A program made the position numbers and the translations under genes. This document shows positions 43,003 through 51,935 of a stretch of DNA of 59,466 bases, piece after piece. The DNA comes from a bacterium (GTDB lineage Bacteria; NPL-UPA2; JAUVJM01), in NCBI GenBank assembly GCA_030606215.1, contig JAUWGW010000009.1:1-59466 (forward strand), in the 5' to 3' direction. Each line of letters opens with the position of its first letter. Within the stretch, counting starts at the first letter, position 1. The notes below the pieces were generated by a model. That model did no database searches and had not been told where the DNA came from. It was given only the letters and a program-made list of their open reading frames with translations.

Positions 43003-43979
43003 CTTATGGTATTGAGGAAGAAGTATTCATAGTCCAGGGAGGGAAGCCGAGTCTTGAGTCTCTTTTCTATTTAGCTTCGCTTCTCCGGAGCAGAGGGTAT
43101 TTCAACTATTTCCATACTGCATCTAATTTCTCTCATCTGTCTGATTTGCACACAGGGCTAATGGCAGGAGTTGAAGTATCAACCGAGGTCTGCCATGACA
43201 TAAATTCTCTGATGGAAGCACTTCTCCAACGCAGAAGAGAATTGGCAGATGTTTCAACAGGGTTGATTATTCCTGTCGGACATCTTTTTGATGGGGATTC
43301 TCCTACTAAAACCTGCGGTATGCATATTCACATAGGTGGTCTTGCAGATGTTAAAAAGCGATATCACAATCTTGCACATTTCCTGCCTCTTCTGTCGCTG
43401 CTCACAGCAAATTCTCCCTATATGAATGGGAAATACTTTGGCTGCTCGTATCGTATCCATTCGTGTCCATTTATCGGTTCGTTGAGAGATGACCCGTGGT
43501 ACAGGTTTCAGGATATGATTATTTCAAGGAGGTTAAAAACTCTGGAGTTGAGAATTTTCGACCCGGTCTGGGATATGTTCAGAATAAGGAAGTTACTTGA
43601 AATTATTGAAGAAATAATACAGATTGAGGAGGATATCAGTGTTGACCCTTCCTTTTACAAATCAGCTCGCATGGAAGCTGCCACTTCAGGTTATGGTAAA
43701 TTTACGGGCGAACTTTTTGACCGGTTGGAACAATTCTGCGATATATCGGAGGATTTGTTTAAGGTAACACCTTCTGATGTGGTGAACGGTTTCTACAGGG
43801 AAAATGGTGAGAAAGCAACTTTTTCAGCTCTTGACAATGCCTACCGCAATGGAATATTTGAACCATCCGGTTCCGATGGACACCAGCCGAGTATTACGAA
43901 AATTGGAATCGGGTTTGTTGGTTATTTTCTCCCGAGACTTCCATACATTGCCTGGAAAGCATGCAGGGAGATAGGATAA
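42999..43979 (+). CDS. GCS2-family carboxylate-amine ligase (YbdK-like)
   Basis: 326 residues starting MTYGIEEEVFIVQGGKPSLE, with the glutamate-cysteine ligase family 2 motif GIEEE. Further blocks are GVEVSTEVCHDINSLMEAL, KTCGMHIHIGGLADVKK and LKTLELRIFDPVWD, the Arg/Asp residues of the ATP-grasp-like fold. It would form a gamma-amide or peptide bond from a carboxylate and an amine using ATP; YbdK-type enzymes have only weak glutamate-cysteine ligase activity and the true substrate is open. ATGA overlap with the deacetylase. Confidence 0.83.
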   Translation: MTYGIEEEVFIVQGGKPSLESLFYLASLLRSRGYFNYFHTASNFSHLSDLHTGLMAGVEVSTEVCHDINSLMEALLQRRRELADVSTGLIIPVGHLFDGDSPTKTCGMHIHIGGLADVKKRYHNLAHFLPLLSLLTANSPYMNGKYFGCSYRIHSCPFIGSLRDDPWYRFQDMIISRRLKTLELRIFDPVWDMFRIRKLLEIIEEIIQIEEDISVDPSFYKSARMEAATSGYGKFTGELFDRLEQFCDISEDLFKVTPSDVVNGFYRENGEKATFSALDNAYRNGIFEPSGSDGHQPSITKIGIGFVGYFLPRLPYIAWKACREIG

Positions 43980-43986
43980 TTAAAAA

Positions 43987-44634
43987 ATGGTAAAGATTGC
44001 ACCGTCTATCTTAGCGGCTGATTTTGGGAAGCTTGACGAGGAGGTAAGAAGTGTGGAGAAGGCAGGCGCTGATTTACTTCATATAGATGTTATGGATGGA
44101 CATTTTGTCCCGAATATCACAGTCGGTGTGCCTATAGTGGCTTCTATAAAAGGAAAAACTTCACTTCCTCTTGATGTGCATCTTATGGTTAGCTCACCCG
44201 AGCGTTTTATCAAAGCTTTTGCAGAAGCAGGGAGTGATTACCTGACAGTGCATGTTGAGATTCGTTCAAGGCTCGGGAAACTCATAGATGCTATTCATAA
44301 GCTTGGCGTTAAAGCCGGACTTTCCATTAATCCGGAGACTTCTGTTGTGAGGTTGGAGCCGTTCCTTAAAGAAATTGATATTGCGCTTTTGATGAGTGTA
44401 GAGCCAGGGTTCGGCGGGCAAGTTTTTATTCCTGAAGTAATTTACAAGATCAGGGAGTTGAGAGAGAAAATAGAGAGGAAGAATTTAACTACGAGTATCG
44501 AGGTTGATGGCGGGGTTAACAAAGAGACTGCAGGAGAACTTATTTCTGCAGGGGCAGATATACTTGTCGCCGGCACGGCTATTTTTGGGAGAAAGAACAG
44601 GCGAGGTGCAATTAAAGCATTGCGGGGAAAATAG
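43987..44634 (+). CDS. rpe: Ribulose-phosphate 3-epimerase
   Basis: 215 residues, a TIM barrel with all family signatures: APSILAADFGKL, LLHIDVMDGHFVPNIT (metal-binding Asp and His), PLDVHLMVSSPERF, LLMSVEPGFGGQVFIP and IEVDGGVNKET. It interconverts ribulose 5-phosphate and xylulose 5-phosphate in the cytoplasmic pentose phosphate pathway. It lies seven bases after the GCS2-like gene and two before ffh, in the housekeeping operon. Confidence 0.95.
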   Translation: MVKIAPSILAADFGKLDEEVRSVEKAGADLLHIDVMDGHFVPNITVGVPIVASIKGKTSLPLDVHLMVSSPERFIKAFAEAGSDYLTVHVEIRSRLGKLIDAIHKLGVKAGLSINPETSVVRLEPFLKEIDIALLMSVEPGFGGQVFIPEVIYKIRELREKIERKNLTTSIEVDGGVNKETAGELISAGADILVAGTAIFGRKNRRGAIKALRGK

Positions 44635-44636
44635 CG

Positions 44637-45947
44637 GTGTTTGAGACTATTTCAAATAAGTTACAGGCTGTATTTAAGAAGTTAAGGGGTAGAGGCAGGC
44701 TCACGGAAGGGAATATAAAGGATGCTCTCAGGGAAGTGAGGCTTGCTTTACTTGAAGCGGATGTCAATTATAAAGTTGTGAAAATCTTTTTGGAAAAGGT
44801 GGAGAAAAGAGCAATTGGTGAGGAAGTTATTGGAAGTCTTCTGCCAGGTCAGCAGATGATTAAGATAGTCCATGAAGAGCTGGTTGGATTGATGGGAGCA
44901 GGTGAGACTGAAATCAATATGCAAAAAAAGCCGTCTACTATTATGCTTGTAGGATTGCAAGGCTGCGGGAAAACAACTGTATGTGCGAAATTGGGTTATC
45001 ACTTTAAGGAGAGGGGGAAGAAAAGTCTTCTCGTCCCGGCGGATACGCGGCGGCCGGCTGCGCGGGAACAGTTAGAAGTTCTCGGGAAAGAGGCTGGTGT
45101 GCCCACTTATAGTAACGGCTCTAAAAAGGCGCTGGATATTGTGAGAGATGGCGTGAATGAGGCTGAGAGAGGTGGTTTTGATATAGTGTTGATTGATACC
45201 GGTGGGCGGTTACATATAGATAATGAGCTGATGAATGAGCTCTCTGAGATGAAGGAGAGTATAGCACCCCAGGAAATTTTGCTTGTTGTTGATGCAATGA
45301 CAGGGCAGGATGCTGTTAGAGAGGCAGAGGAGTTTGAGGGAAGGCTTGGCATTGATGGTGTAGTTCTAACCAAGCTTGATGGGGATGCTCGCGGGGGAGC
45401 TGCTATTTCTGTAAAGGCGGTGACTGGCAAACCGATAAAGTTTGTGGGGGTTGGGGAGAAGCTGAATGCGTTAGAAGTTTTCTTGCCTGACAGAATGGCT
45501 TCACGGCTCCTTGGCATGGGAGATGTTGTCAGTCTCGTTGAAAGGATGGAAAATCTTGTTGCTGAGGAGGATAGGAAAAAGTGGGAGAAGAAAATTGCAA
45601 AGGAAACTTTTAGTCTGGAAGACCTATTAAGTCAATTTCAAATTACAAAGAGGATGGGTTCTATGCAGGAGTTGATGGAGATGCTTCCGGGTGGGAGAAA
45701 CTTACCGGCGGAAAACCTTGACAGCAGGTTTCACAAGGTGGAGGCAATTATCAGGTCAATGACGGTTTTGGAGAGGAGAAATCCAGATATTATTGATGGC
45801 AGCAGGCGCAGGAGAATTGCAGTGGGAAGTGGAACCTCTGTTCAGGAAGTGAATGCACTTTTGAAGCAGTTCAACCAGATGAAAAAGTTTATGAAAAATT
45901 TAAAGAAGCGTTCGGTGAAAGGAGTATTCAAATGGCAGTTGTCATGA
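44637..45947 (+). CDS. ffh: Signal recognition particle GTPase
   Basis: 436 residues from GTG with MFETISNKLQAVFKKLRGRG. The N domain, the G domain with GLQGCGKTTVCAKLG (P-loop; Ser or Ala is more common at the Cys), DTRRPAAREQL, DIVLIDTGGRL and TKLDGDARGGAA, and the M domain (FQITKRMGSMQELMEMLPGG, SRRRRIAVGSGTSVQEVN) are all present. It binds signal sequences and 4.5S RNA and hands ribosomes to FtsY. The RNA is not seen here. The C-terminal tail is short and lacks a long Met-rich end. The 3' end overlaps rpsP by 16 bases. Confidence 0.97.
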   Translation: MFETISNKLQAVFKKLRGRGRLTEGNIKDALREVRLALLEADVNYKVVKIFLEKVEKRAIGEEVIGSLLPGQQMIKIVHEELVGLMGAGETEINMQKKPSTIMLVGLQGCGKTTVCAKLGYHFKERGKKSLLVPADTRRPAAREQLEVLGKEAGVPTYSNGSKKALDIVRDGVNEAERGGFDIVLIDTGGRLHIDNELMNELSEMKESIAPQEILLVVDAMTGQDAVREAEEFEGRLGIDGVVLTKLDGDARGGAAISVKAVTGKPIKFVGVGEKLNALEVFLPDRMASRLLGMGDVVSLVERMENLVAEEDRKKWEKKIAKETFSLEDLLSQFQITKRMGSMQELMEMLPGGRNLPAENLDSRFHKVEAIIRSMTVLERRNPDIIDGSRRRRIAVGSGTSVQEVNALLKQFNQMKKFMKNLKKRSVKGVFKWQLS

Positions 45948-46183
45948 GATTATCAAGGGTAGGAGCAAAGAAGACCCCGTTTTATCGGGTGATGGTGGCT
46001 GACCGCCGCAAGCCGCGGGATGGCAAGTTTATTGAGAAAATTGGTTATTATGACCCGAGAAGTTCGGAAAAAAAAGCAGTTGTCGATGAAGAGAGAGCGC
46101 TTTACTGGCTCAAGCAGGGCGCAAAACCAAGCGAGACTGTAAAACAGATTCTCATAAGGGAGGGAATCTGGCAGAAAAAATGA
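45932..46183 (+). CDS. rpsP: 30S ribosomal protein S16
   Basis: 83 residues beginning [20 protein letters not shown], with [20 protein letters not shown] and the conserved [19 protein letters not shown]. It is the small-subunit assembly protein S16. It overlaps ffh by 16 bases and trmD by four. In most bacteria a KH-domain gene and rimM stand between rpsP and trmD; both are absent here. Confidence 0.97.
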   Translation: MAVVMRLSRVGAKKTPFYRVMVADRRKPRDGKFIEKIGYYDPRSSEKKAVVDEERALYWLKQGAKPSETVKQILIREGIWQKK

Positions 46184-46920
46184 GAGTAGATGTATTGACG
46201 CTGTTCCCGGAAGCTTTCAGTGCCCCTCTTGGAGTAAGTATTGTCGGCAGGGCTCAGAAAAATGATATTGTGGAAATTAAAATTCACGATATTCGCCGGT
46301 TCAGTCATGATAAACATGGGAAAGTTGATGATAGACCGTATGGAGGAGGTCCCGGTATGGTTATTAAGCCGGAGCCGATTTTTGAGGCAGTTGAGTTTAT
46401 TAAGAAAGAAGTCCCCCGCTCTCATCGTAGAGTTATCCTTATGACACCGCAGGGAGAAACTTTTTCGCAGAAGAAAGCAATTGAGTTATCAGGTTCTGCG
46501 CATCTCACAATCATATGTGGGAGGTATGAAGGTGTTGATGAAAGAGTCAGAGAGGTTCTTGTGACAGAAGAGATATCAATCGGAGATTATGTCATCTCAG
46601 GTGGTGAACTTGCAGCTATGGTTGTTATCGAAGCTGTGGTGCGTTTACTTCCGGGAGCGCTTGGGGATGAAAATTCAGTCAGGAGCGATTCCTTCTCTGA
46701 GGATTTTCTTGAGTATCCACAGTATACGCGGCCGCCTGAATACCGTGGTATGAAAGTTCCAGATGTATTACAATCCGGGGACCATGAGGAGATTCACAAA
46801 TGGCGCAGGAGAGAGGCTCTAAAACGCACCTTCCAGAGGCGGCCTGATATGCTGGGAAGGATAAAATTAACTGAAGAAGATAAGATGTTTTTGAGAGAGA
46901 TAAAAGAACAGGGGGTTTAG
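46180..46920 (+). CDS. trmD: tRNA (guanine-N1)-methyltransferase
   Basis: 246 residues starting [20 protein letters not shown]. Family blocks are [42 protein letters not shown] and [20 protein letters not shown], the trefoil-knot SAM site. It makes m1G37 in tRNAs with G36-G37, such as the CCG, GGG and CGG-reading species. ATGA overlap with rpsP. Confidence 0.97.
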   Translation: MRVDVLTLFPEAFSAPLGVSIVGRAQKNDIVEIKIHDIRRFSHDKHGKVDDRPYGGGPGMVIKPEPIFEAVEFIKKEVPRSHRRVILMTPQGETFSQKKAIELSGSAHLTIICGRYEGVDERVREVLVTEEISIGDYVISGGELAAMVVIEAVVRLLPGALGDENSVRSDSFSEDFLEYPQYTRPPEYRGMKVPDVLQSGDHEEIHKWRRREALKRTFQRRPDMLGRIKLTEEDKMFLREIKEQGV

Positions 46921-46922
46921 GG

Positions 46923-47288
46923 ATGGATGTGAAAGAGACAACAGGCAAAGATATTTCTTCATTCAACATAGGGGATACTGTGCTTGTGGAGATGAAAGTT
47001 CGCGAAGGGGATAGTGAAAGAGTTCAGCCCTTTCAGGGAGCGGTTGTCAGGAAGAGTGGGCGGGGCGCGAGTGAAACTTTTACTGTGAGGCGTGTTGCTC
47101 ATGGAGAAGGAGTTGAGAGAATATTCCCGATGCGTTCTCCCCTCATTCACAGGATAGAGGTGGTGAGGAAGGGGGAAGTGAGGCGAGCCAAATTATACTA
47201 TCTGAGAGGGCTTAAGGGCAGGAAAAGCCGGATTCAGGAAGCAAAGCGGGTTGACACAAGTTCAGGAGAAACTTCTGGTGAAAAGTGA
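46923..47288 (+). CDS. rplS: 50S ribosomal protein L19
   Basis: 121 residues. [60 protein letters not shown] and [18 protein letters not shown] are the conserved L19 blocks. It sits at the 30S-50S interface. The start is two bases after trmD. The last codons overlap the rnhB start region. Confidence 0.97.
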   Translation: MDVKETTGKDISSFNIGDTVLVEMKVREGDSERVQPFQGAVVRKSGRGASETFTVRRVAHGEGVERIFPMRSPLIHRIEVVRKGEVRRAKLYYLRGLKGRKSRIQEAKRVDTSSGETSGEK

Positions 47289-47919
47289 AGACCTTCTGGC
47301 ATTTGAAAGAGATGCGTGGGATAAAGGTTTTGAACTGGTGGCAGGGGTTGATGAAGCTGGACGTGGGCCGCTGGCAGGACCCGTAGTGGCTGCCGCTGTG
47401 GTTTTCAAACCTGGAGAAGTGCCGGATGGTATAAGAGATTCAAAGGAGTTGTCTCCTAAAAGAAGGGAAGAACTTTTCTCACGGATATGTGAGAAAGCAG
47501 TTGCAACCGGTTTGGGGATAGTCAGCGAAAAGGTTATTGACAGGATAAATATCCTGCGTGGAACACATCAGGCAATGCGCAGAGCCATTGCGAGCCTAAA
47601 CCTCAAGCCTGATCTTTCCATGATTGATGGAATGAGAGTTCCAGGGGTAAATTGGCTGCAGAAACCGATTGTGGATGGGGATAGAGTGAGTGCATCTATC
47701 GCCGCCGCCTCAATAATTGCAAAGGTGACCAGGGATAGAATGATGATTGCACAGGATAGAGTATATCCTCAGTATGGGTTTGCTTCACATAAGGGTTATG
47801 GCACAAGAGCCCACGTCGCGGCTCTTGAAAAGTATGGTCCATGCAAGATACACAGGTTTAGTTTTCGTCCTGTTAGAGAGGTGGTTGAAAGGAGAGAGCA
47901 TGGGAAGAGCAAGAGTTGA
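47278..47919 (+). CDS. rnhB: Ribonuclease HII
   Basis: About 213 residues from GTG 47278, favoured because AGGAG lies nine bases upstream; TTG 47251 in the same frame would add nine residues. Catalytic motifs are [20 protein letters not shown] (Asp-Glu), [32 protein letters not shown] and [17 protein letters not shown]. It cuts the RNA strand of RNA-DNA hybrids and single ribonucleotides in DNA. It overlaps rplS by 11 bases and yraN by 20. Confidence 0.95.
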   Translation: MKSEDLLAFERDAWDKGFELVAGVDEAGRGPLAGPVVAAAVVFKPGEVPDGIRDSKELSPKRREELFSRICEKAVATGLGIVSEKVIDRINILRGTHQAMRRAIASLNLKPDLSMIDGMRVPGVNWLQKPIVDGDRVSASIAAASIIAKVTRDRMMIAQDRVYPQYGFASHKGYGTRAHVAALEKYGPCKIHRFSFRPVREVVERREHGKSKS

Positions 47920-48283
47920 ACTTGGCGAGAAGGGAGAAAACTTAGCGGTTAAGTTCTTGCGGCGGAAAGGATACCGTATTGTGGCTACTAATTTCAGGTC
48001 GCTTCTTGGAGAGGTTGACCTCGTAGCTCAGGAAGGAGATACCACCGTTTTTGTAGAAGTAAAAACTCGCCGCTCTATAGAATATGGGGTACCGCAGGAG
48101 TCAATTACCTCCAACAAGCAAGCCCAGATATTGAAGACAGCGCTCATATATCTTAAGAAGAACAATTTAGGCGGTGGGAATTATCGTTTTGATGTTGTTT
48201 CAATTGTCATCGGCCCTGGTGGGAAAATCAAGAGCCTTGAGTTAATTAAAGATGCTTTTGAACCGGATGGCTGGTATGGATAG
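47900..48283 (+). CDS. yraN: YraN/UPF0102-family putative endonuclease
   Basis: 127 residues from ATG 47900, chosen for AAAGGAG upstream. The family core is visible: KGENLAVKFLRRKGYRIVAT, NFRSLLGEVDLVAQEGDTTV and FVEVKTRRS, a PD-(D/E)xK nuclease-like site (Glu-Asp...Glu-x-Lys). The cellular role of the family is not settled; it is often found next to rnhB as here. Confidence 0.92.
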   Translation: MGRARVELGEKGENLAVKFLRRKGYRIVATNFRSLLGEVDLVAQEGDTTVFVEVKTRRSIEYGVPQESITSNKQAQILKTALIYLKKNNLGGGNYRFDVVSIVIGPGGKIKSLELIKDAFEPDGWYG

Positions 48284-48293
48284 CTGGTAATTT

Positions 48294-48788
48294 ATGGTAT
48301 GGCGGATTATTGTAGTTGTATTTATGTTCGCGGGACTTCTTTCCATACTTATCGGGATTCCAGGGACATTTATCATTCTTGGAACGGCTCTCATCTATGC
48401 TATTTTTACACATTTTCAGATAATTACAGTTAAACTGCTGTTTGGTTTACTGGGCATTGCGATAATGGGGGAGGTGATTGAGGCATTTCTTGGCCTCTTG
48501 TCTGCGAGAAAATTTGGTGCTTCGCGCCTTTCTCTTTTCTTTGCTCTGGTTGGAGGTTTTGCGGGGGCACTGATTGGCTCTATGTTTCTGCCACTGGTTG
48601 GGACTGTAGTGGGGGCGATTACCGGAGCTTTTCTGGGAACATTTCTCCCGGAGCTGGTAGTGAAGAAGGAACTGCGGGTTTCTATTAAGGCAGGGGTTGG
48701 AACATTCCTCGGGCGAACAGCGGGCATATTGACAAAACTGGTTCTCGGTGCAATAATGGTTGGTCTTGTAGTAGCTAAATTATTTTAA
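48294..48788 (+). CDS. DUF456-family membrane protein
   Basis: 164 residues, almost all hydrophobic, with about four to five helices. The DUF456 pattern is visible in LLSILIGIPGTFIILGTALI, EVIEAFLGLLSARKFGASRL and VGAITGAFLGTFLPELV. Function unknown. It lies ten bases after yraN, and a palindrome follows 24 bases after the stop, so it probably ends the operon. Confidence 0.85.
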   Translation: MVWRIIVVVFMFAGLLSILIGIPGTFIILGTALIYAIFTHFQIITVKLLFGLLGIAIMGEVIEAFLGLLSARKFGASRLSLFFALVGGFAGALIGSMFLPLVGTVVGAITGAFLGTFLPELVVKKELRVSIKAGVGTFLGRTAGILTKLVLGAIMVGLVVAKLF

Positions 48789-48812
48789 AGTATTGGAACT
48801 TGAATAAGTTGT

Positions 48813-48858
48813 CCACCTCTCCTTATTCCTTCCCCTCGAGGGGGGAGGATATAGGTGG
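48813..48858. repeat. Palindrome between DUF456 and PAC2 genes, possible terminator
   Basis: CCCCTC/GAGGGG (48832-48843) is a perfect centre, and flanking arms extend it to CCACCT (48813) and AGGTGG (ending 48858) with mismatches. The hairpin could be a transcription terminator or a scattered palindromic repeat. No T-run follows it. Confidence 0.55.
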
Positions 48859-48884
48859 GGGTGTATATTGATAGGGAGTGGGTA

Positions 48885-49802
48885 ATGCAGGTAAAGTTTC
48901 ACAGGGAAATAAATATTGTTACTCCGATTATGATTGCAGGGTGGCCGGGGATGGGCAATGTGGCAATCAATGCTGTGGATTATCTGCGTAGAAAACTTGG
49001 AGCAAGGTTATTCGCGGAGATTGACACAAAAGGGGTTTATCTGCCGGATGCTATTATTGTGAATAAAGGGCTAGCAAGATTGCCCGAGTCTCCAAAGAAT
49101 CTTTTCTATTACAGGAAGAATCCCTCTGTTATTTTTCTTGAAGGTCAGGCTCAGTTTTCTGGGGAACAGGCACTGAAACTTATGAATATGGTTCTGGATT
49201 TAGCTGAACGACTCAAAGTGAGAAGAATCTTTACGGGAGCCGCTTTCCCTGTGCCTGTAAGTTACAGGGAGCCATCAAATGTGTATGTTGCATCGACGAG
49301 TGCTTCCTTGATAAATTACTTTAGAGACGCGGGTATAAGCGCTCTCAACGCAGGACAAATATCAGGACTCAATGGTTTGATGCTGGGGGTTGCTCAATCC
49401 AGGGGTATTGAAGCGGCTTGTCTACTTGCTACTCTTCCGCAGTACGCAGTGAACTTTCCTAATCCGAGAGCTTCATCTGCAATAGTTGAAATCATATGCA
49501 AAATCCTTGGGGTTGAGATAGATATGACAGAAATAGAGCAGATTGCTGAAGAGATGGATCGTAGGATGGCGGCGATTGAAGATAAGATAAAGGAAATGTT
49601 CCCTGTTTCAGAGTCTGGGGAAACGATAGACCTCAGGAGCGACAAAATTCCAAGCTATGTGATGGAGAAGGTAGAAAAACTTTTTCAGGAAGCGAAACAG
49701 GATAGAAAAAAAGCCACTCAGTTAAAGAAGGAACTTGACAGGTGGGATTTATACAAACTTTATGAGGATAGATTCCTTGACCTTTTCAAGGAACACCATT
49801 AA
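48885..49802 (+). CDS. PAC2-family (proteasome assembly chaperone-like) protein
   Basis: 305 residues from ATG 48885, chosen for GGGAG six bases before it. TPIMIAGWPGMGNVAINAVD is the PAC2 family signature. Further blocks are RLPESPKNLFYYRKNPSVIF, YVASTSASLINYFRDAGISA and LNGLMLGVAQSRGIEAACLL. The C-terminal 70 residues are a charged helix (VEKLFQEAKQDRKKATQLKK). Bacterial PAC2 proteins are of uncertain role, and no proteasome gene is in view. The TAA stop is followed with no gap by the first base of tRNA-Val. Confidence 0.88.
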   Translation: MQVKFHREINIVTPIMIAGWPGMGNVAINAVDYLRRKLGARLFAEIDTKGVYLPDAIIVNKGLARLPESPKNLFYYRKNPSVIFLEGQAQFSGEQALKLMNMVLDLAERLKVRRIFTGAAFPVPVSYREPSNVYVASTSASLINYFRDAGISALNAGQISGLNGLMLGVAQSRGIEAACLLATLPQYAVNFPNPRASSAIVEIICKILGVEIDMTEIEQIAEEMDRRMAAIEDKIKEMFPVSESGETIDLRSDKIPSYVMEKVEKLFQEAKQDRKKATQLKKELDRWDLYKLYEDRFLDLFKEHH

Positions 49803-49879
49803 GGGCGGTTAACTCAGTTCGGGAGAGTGCCTGCCTTACACGCAGGATGTCACTGGTTCAAACCCAGTACCGCCCACCA
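49803..49879 (+). tRNA. tRNA-Val(TAC)
   Basis: 77 bases with encoded CCA. Acceptor GGGCGGT pairs with ACCGCCC, D stem ACTC/GAGT, anticodon stem CCTGC/GCAGG with loop CTTACAC (anticodon TAC), T stem ACTGG/CCAGT with loop TTCAAAC, discriminator A. It begins at the base after the PAC2 stop codon, so it must be released from a longer transcript. Confidence 0.97.
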
Positions 49880-50012
49880 CAGCGATTCCGTCCGCTATTC
49901 CGGGAAGAGGGACTTGTTACAAAAAGCAAAAGTAGTAGAAATCTGGGACCTGGATGGCAACAAGTTGTATCACAAGCGCCAACATAGTTATGGATGGAGG
50001 TTACACAGCTAA
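49880..50012 (+). other. Gene remnant after tRNA-Val
   Basis: The 133 bases between tRNA-Val and the next start contain an open stretch ending at 50012 that reads KAKVVEIWDLDGNKLYHKRQ, then HSYGWRLHS and a stop. It looks like the C-terminus of a real protein, but the N-terminal part is missing and I do not recognise the family. It may be the leftover of a gene cut when something joined the tRNA 3' end. Confidence 0.4.
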
Positions 50013-50936
50013 ATGACAAAGGGATACAACCTTGGGATTATTGGAATGAGTCCTGGAAATGGCCATCCTTATTCCTGGGCAGCTATCTTTAATGGATATA
50101 ACAAGGAAAAGATGGCTAAGTGTCCATTCCCTGCAATACCTGAATATCTTGGTAAACAAGACCCTGGTACAATGTGCATTGAGGAAGCATGTGTAACCCA
50201 TATCTGGACGCAGGATAAGAAGATTTCAAGGGATATAGCTGAGGCTTCACTTATTGAGAATGCAGTTGAGAATATAACCGATCTCATTGGTAAGGTAGAC
50301 GGAGTTTTGCTTGCACGTGATGATGGAGAAAATCATCTCTCCATGGCAAAACTCTTTATTGAAGAGGGTATTCCTATATTAATTGATAAACCTCTTACTG
50401 ATAATGCGGAAGATCTGAAGGAATTTGTGCAATATTATGGAGAAGGGAAGCCAATTATGTCCTGCTCCAGTATGCGATATGCTGATTCCATACTTAAGCT
50501 AAAGGGGAAATTAGGACGTATTCTTACTGCTAATGCGGTTACTCCTAAATACTGGCGCACCTATGGCATTCATCTTATTGAAGGCATTTATGCTGTAATG
50601 GGGGGAGGTATTGGATCAGTCCAGAATGTTGGATGCGATGGAGAAGAAATAGTCCATCTGCATTATGCTGATGGAAGGCATGCGGTATTACAAACTTTTA
50701 AGAAGGTTCAGTCCGGTATGCATTTTGCCTTTTATGGAGAAGATAGTAGTGAAATAGTCACGCATATTGATGCTTTTTTATCTTTTAAAAATATGCTGCT
50801 TGACTTTGTAAAAATGCTTAAGAGCGGAAAGCCGCTTTTCGACTGGAATGAAACATTGGAAATGGCGAAGGTTGTTGTTGCCGGCAGGTTATCGCTGAGG
50901 GAAAAAGGCCGGATCGTTAACCTAAAGGAAATCTAA
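50013..50936 (+). CDS. Gfo/Idh/MocA-type oxidoreductase-like protein
   Basis: 307 residues. The N-terminal Rossmann fold starts YNLGIIGMSPGNGHPYSWAA, with the fingerprint altered from the usual GxGxxG. LLARDDGENHLSMAKLFIEE and PILIDKPLTDNAEDL give the expected catalytic lysine region (DKP). The C-terminal domain is shorter than in most members. It probably oxidises or reduces a sugar or inositol derivative with NAD(P). It follows the remnant without a gap and precedes a second member of the family, and the SDR remnant at 53090 shares a short 3' segment with it (AGGTTATCGCTGAG). Confidence 0.75.
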   Translation: MTKGYNLGIIGMSPGNGHPYSWAAIFNGYNKEKMAKCPFPAIPEYLGKQDPGTMCIEEACVTHIWTQDKKISRDIAEASLIENAVENITDLIGKVDGVLLARDDGENHLSMAKLFIEEGIPILIDKPLTDNAEDLKEFVQYYGEGKPIMSCSSMRYADSILKLKGKLGRILTANAVTPKYWRTYGIHLIEGIYAVMGGGIGSVQNVGCDGEEIVHLHYADGRHAVLQTFKKVQSGMHFAFYGEDSSEIVTHIDAFLSFKNMLLDFVKMLKSGKPLFDWNETLEMAKVVVAGRLSLREKGRIVNLKEI

Positions 50937-51935
50937 TTGAAGAATCTATTGATAGCTGGTGGAGGAGGAATTGGAGAGAGGCACATAAGATGCTTTTTAG
51001 CAACTGGGAAGGTATCTATTTCTCTTTGCGAAAAAAACGAGAGCCGGAGTAATCAACTTAAAGAAAAATATAGAATAGAATCTATTTTTACTAATTTTAA
51101 AAATGTTCCTTTAAAAGATTTTGATGCTGTCCTTATTGCTACTCCTCCGCCTTTCCATATTCCCATGGCTACCCGCTGTGCTGAAGAAGGAGTGCCATTT
51201 CTATTGGAGAAACCCCTTTCCCTAAATCTAAAAGGAGTAGAACGCTTAAGCAAGATTATCCGGAAGAAAGATCTTGTTGCTGGAGTTGCCTATGCGAGAA
51301 GGAGCCTTCCTTCTTCTAAAAAACTGAGAGAATTAATTTTAGATGGCTTAATTGGAGAAGTAAAAATGGGACGATTTGACGGTGGTCAGGAATACCCTAA
51401 ATATAGACCCGATTACCAGAAAATATATTATGCCTTCGAGAGGATGGGTGGAGGCTGTATCTTAGATGCTGCCAGCCACACGGTTAACTTAGCCGAATGG
51501 TTCTTCGGAAAAGCAAAAGAGGTAGTTTCCCTCTATGACCGCCTAGAATTAAAGAAAGTAGAGTGTGAAGATTCTTCCATCATCCTTCTTCGCTTTAAGG
51601 AAAATCGTGCTTTAGTTGAGATCTTTGTCAATCAATTCCAGAAACCCAATATTACTGAGATAGAGCTTATTGGAACAAAGGGGAATCTGAGATATGATGT
51701 TGAAGGTGAAATTCATAAAATCACCCTTTGTAGTGATGATAAGAACCGATGGAAGGAAATAGAAAGATTTTGCTACAGCTCAGATGATCGGTATATCCTG
51801 CAGGCGAGGGAATTTTTGGCCGCTTTGAATGGCAAGAATTCCTTACCTACCAGTATTGAGGAAGCAGAAAGCACATTACGTATTTGCTTGGCCGCCAAGG
51901 AATCACAGAAGAAAAACAAGATTTTAAAGGTTTAA
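50937..51935 (+). CDS. Gfo/Idh/MocA-family oxidoreductase
   Basis: 332 residues from a TTG start immediately after the stop of the preceding gene. NLLIAGGGGIGERHIRCFLA is the Rossmann GxGxxGxRH; VLIATPPPFHIPMATRC and PFLLEKPLSLNLKGVERLSK (EKP) are the family catalytic motifs. CILDAASHTVNLAEWFFGKA lies in the C-terminal domain. A sugar or cyclitol dehydrogenase is likely. The last base of its TAA starts the ATG of a truncated uroporphyrinogen-decarboxylase-like gene. Confidence 0.85.
   Translation: MKNLLIAGGGGIGERHIRCFLATGKVSISLCEKNESRSNQLKEKYRIESIFTNFKNVPLKDFDAVLIATPPPFHIPMATRCAEEGVPFLLEKPLSLNLKGVERLSKIIRKKDLVAGVAYARRSLPSSKKLRELILDGLIGEVKMGRFDGGQEYPKYRPDYQKIYYAFERMGGGCILDAASHTVNLAEWFFGKAKEVVSLYDRLELKKVECEDSSIILLRFKENRALVEIFVNQFQKPNITEIELIGTKGNLRYDVEGEIHKITLCSDDKNRWKEIERFCYSSDDRYILQAREFLAALNGKNSLPTSIEEAESTLRICLAAKESQKKNKILKV

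Noticed and set aside
49827-49879. Protein start inside tRNA-Val
   Set aside because: It is the tRNA read as codons; only the piece after the tRNA looks protein-like.
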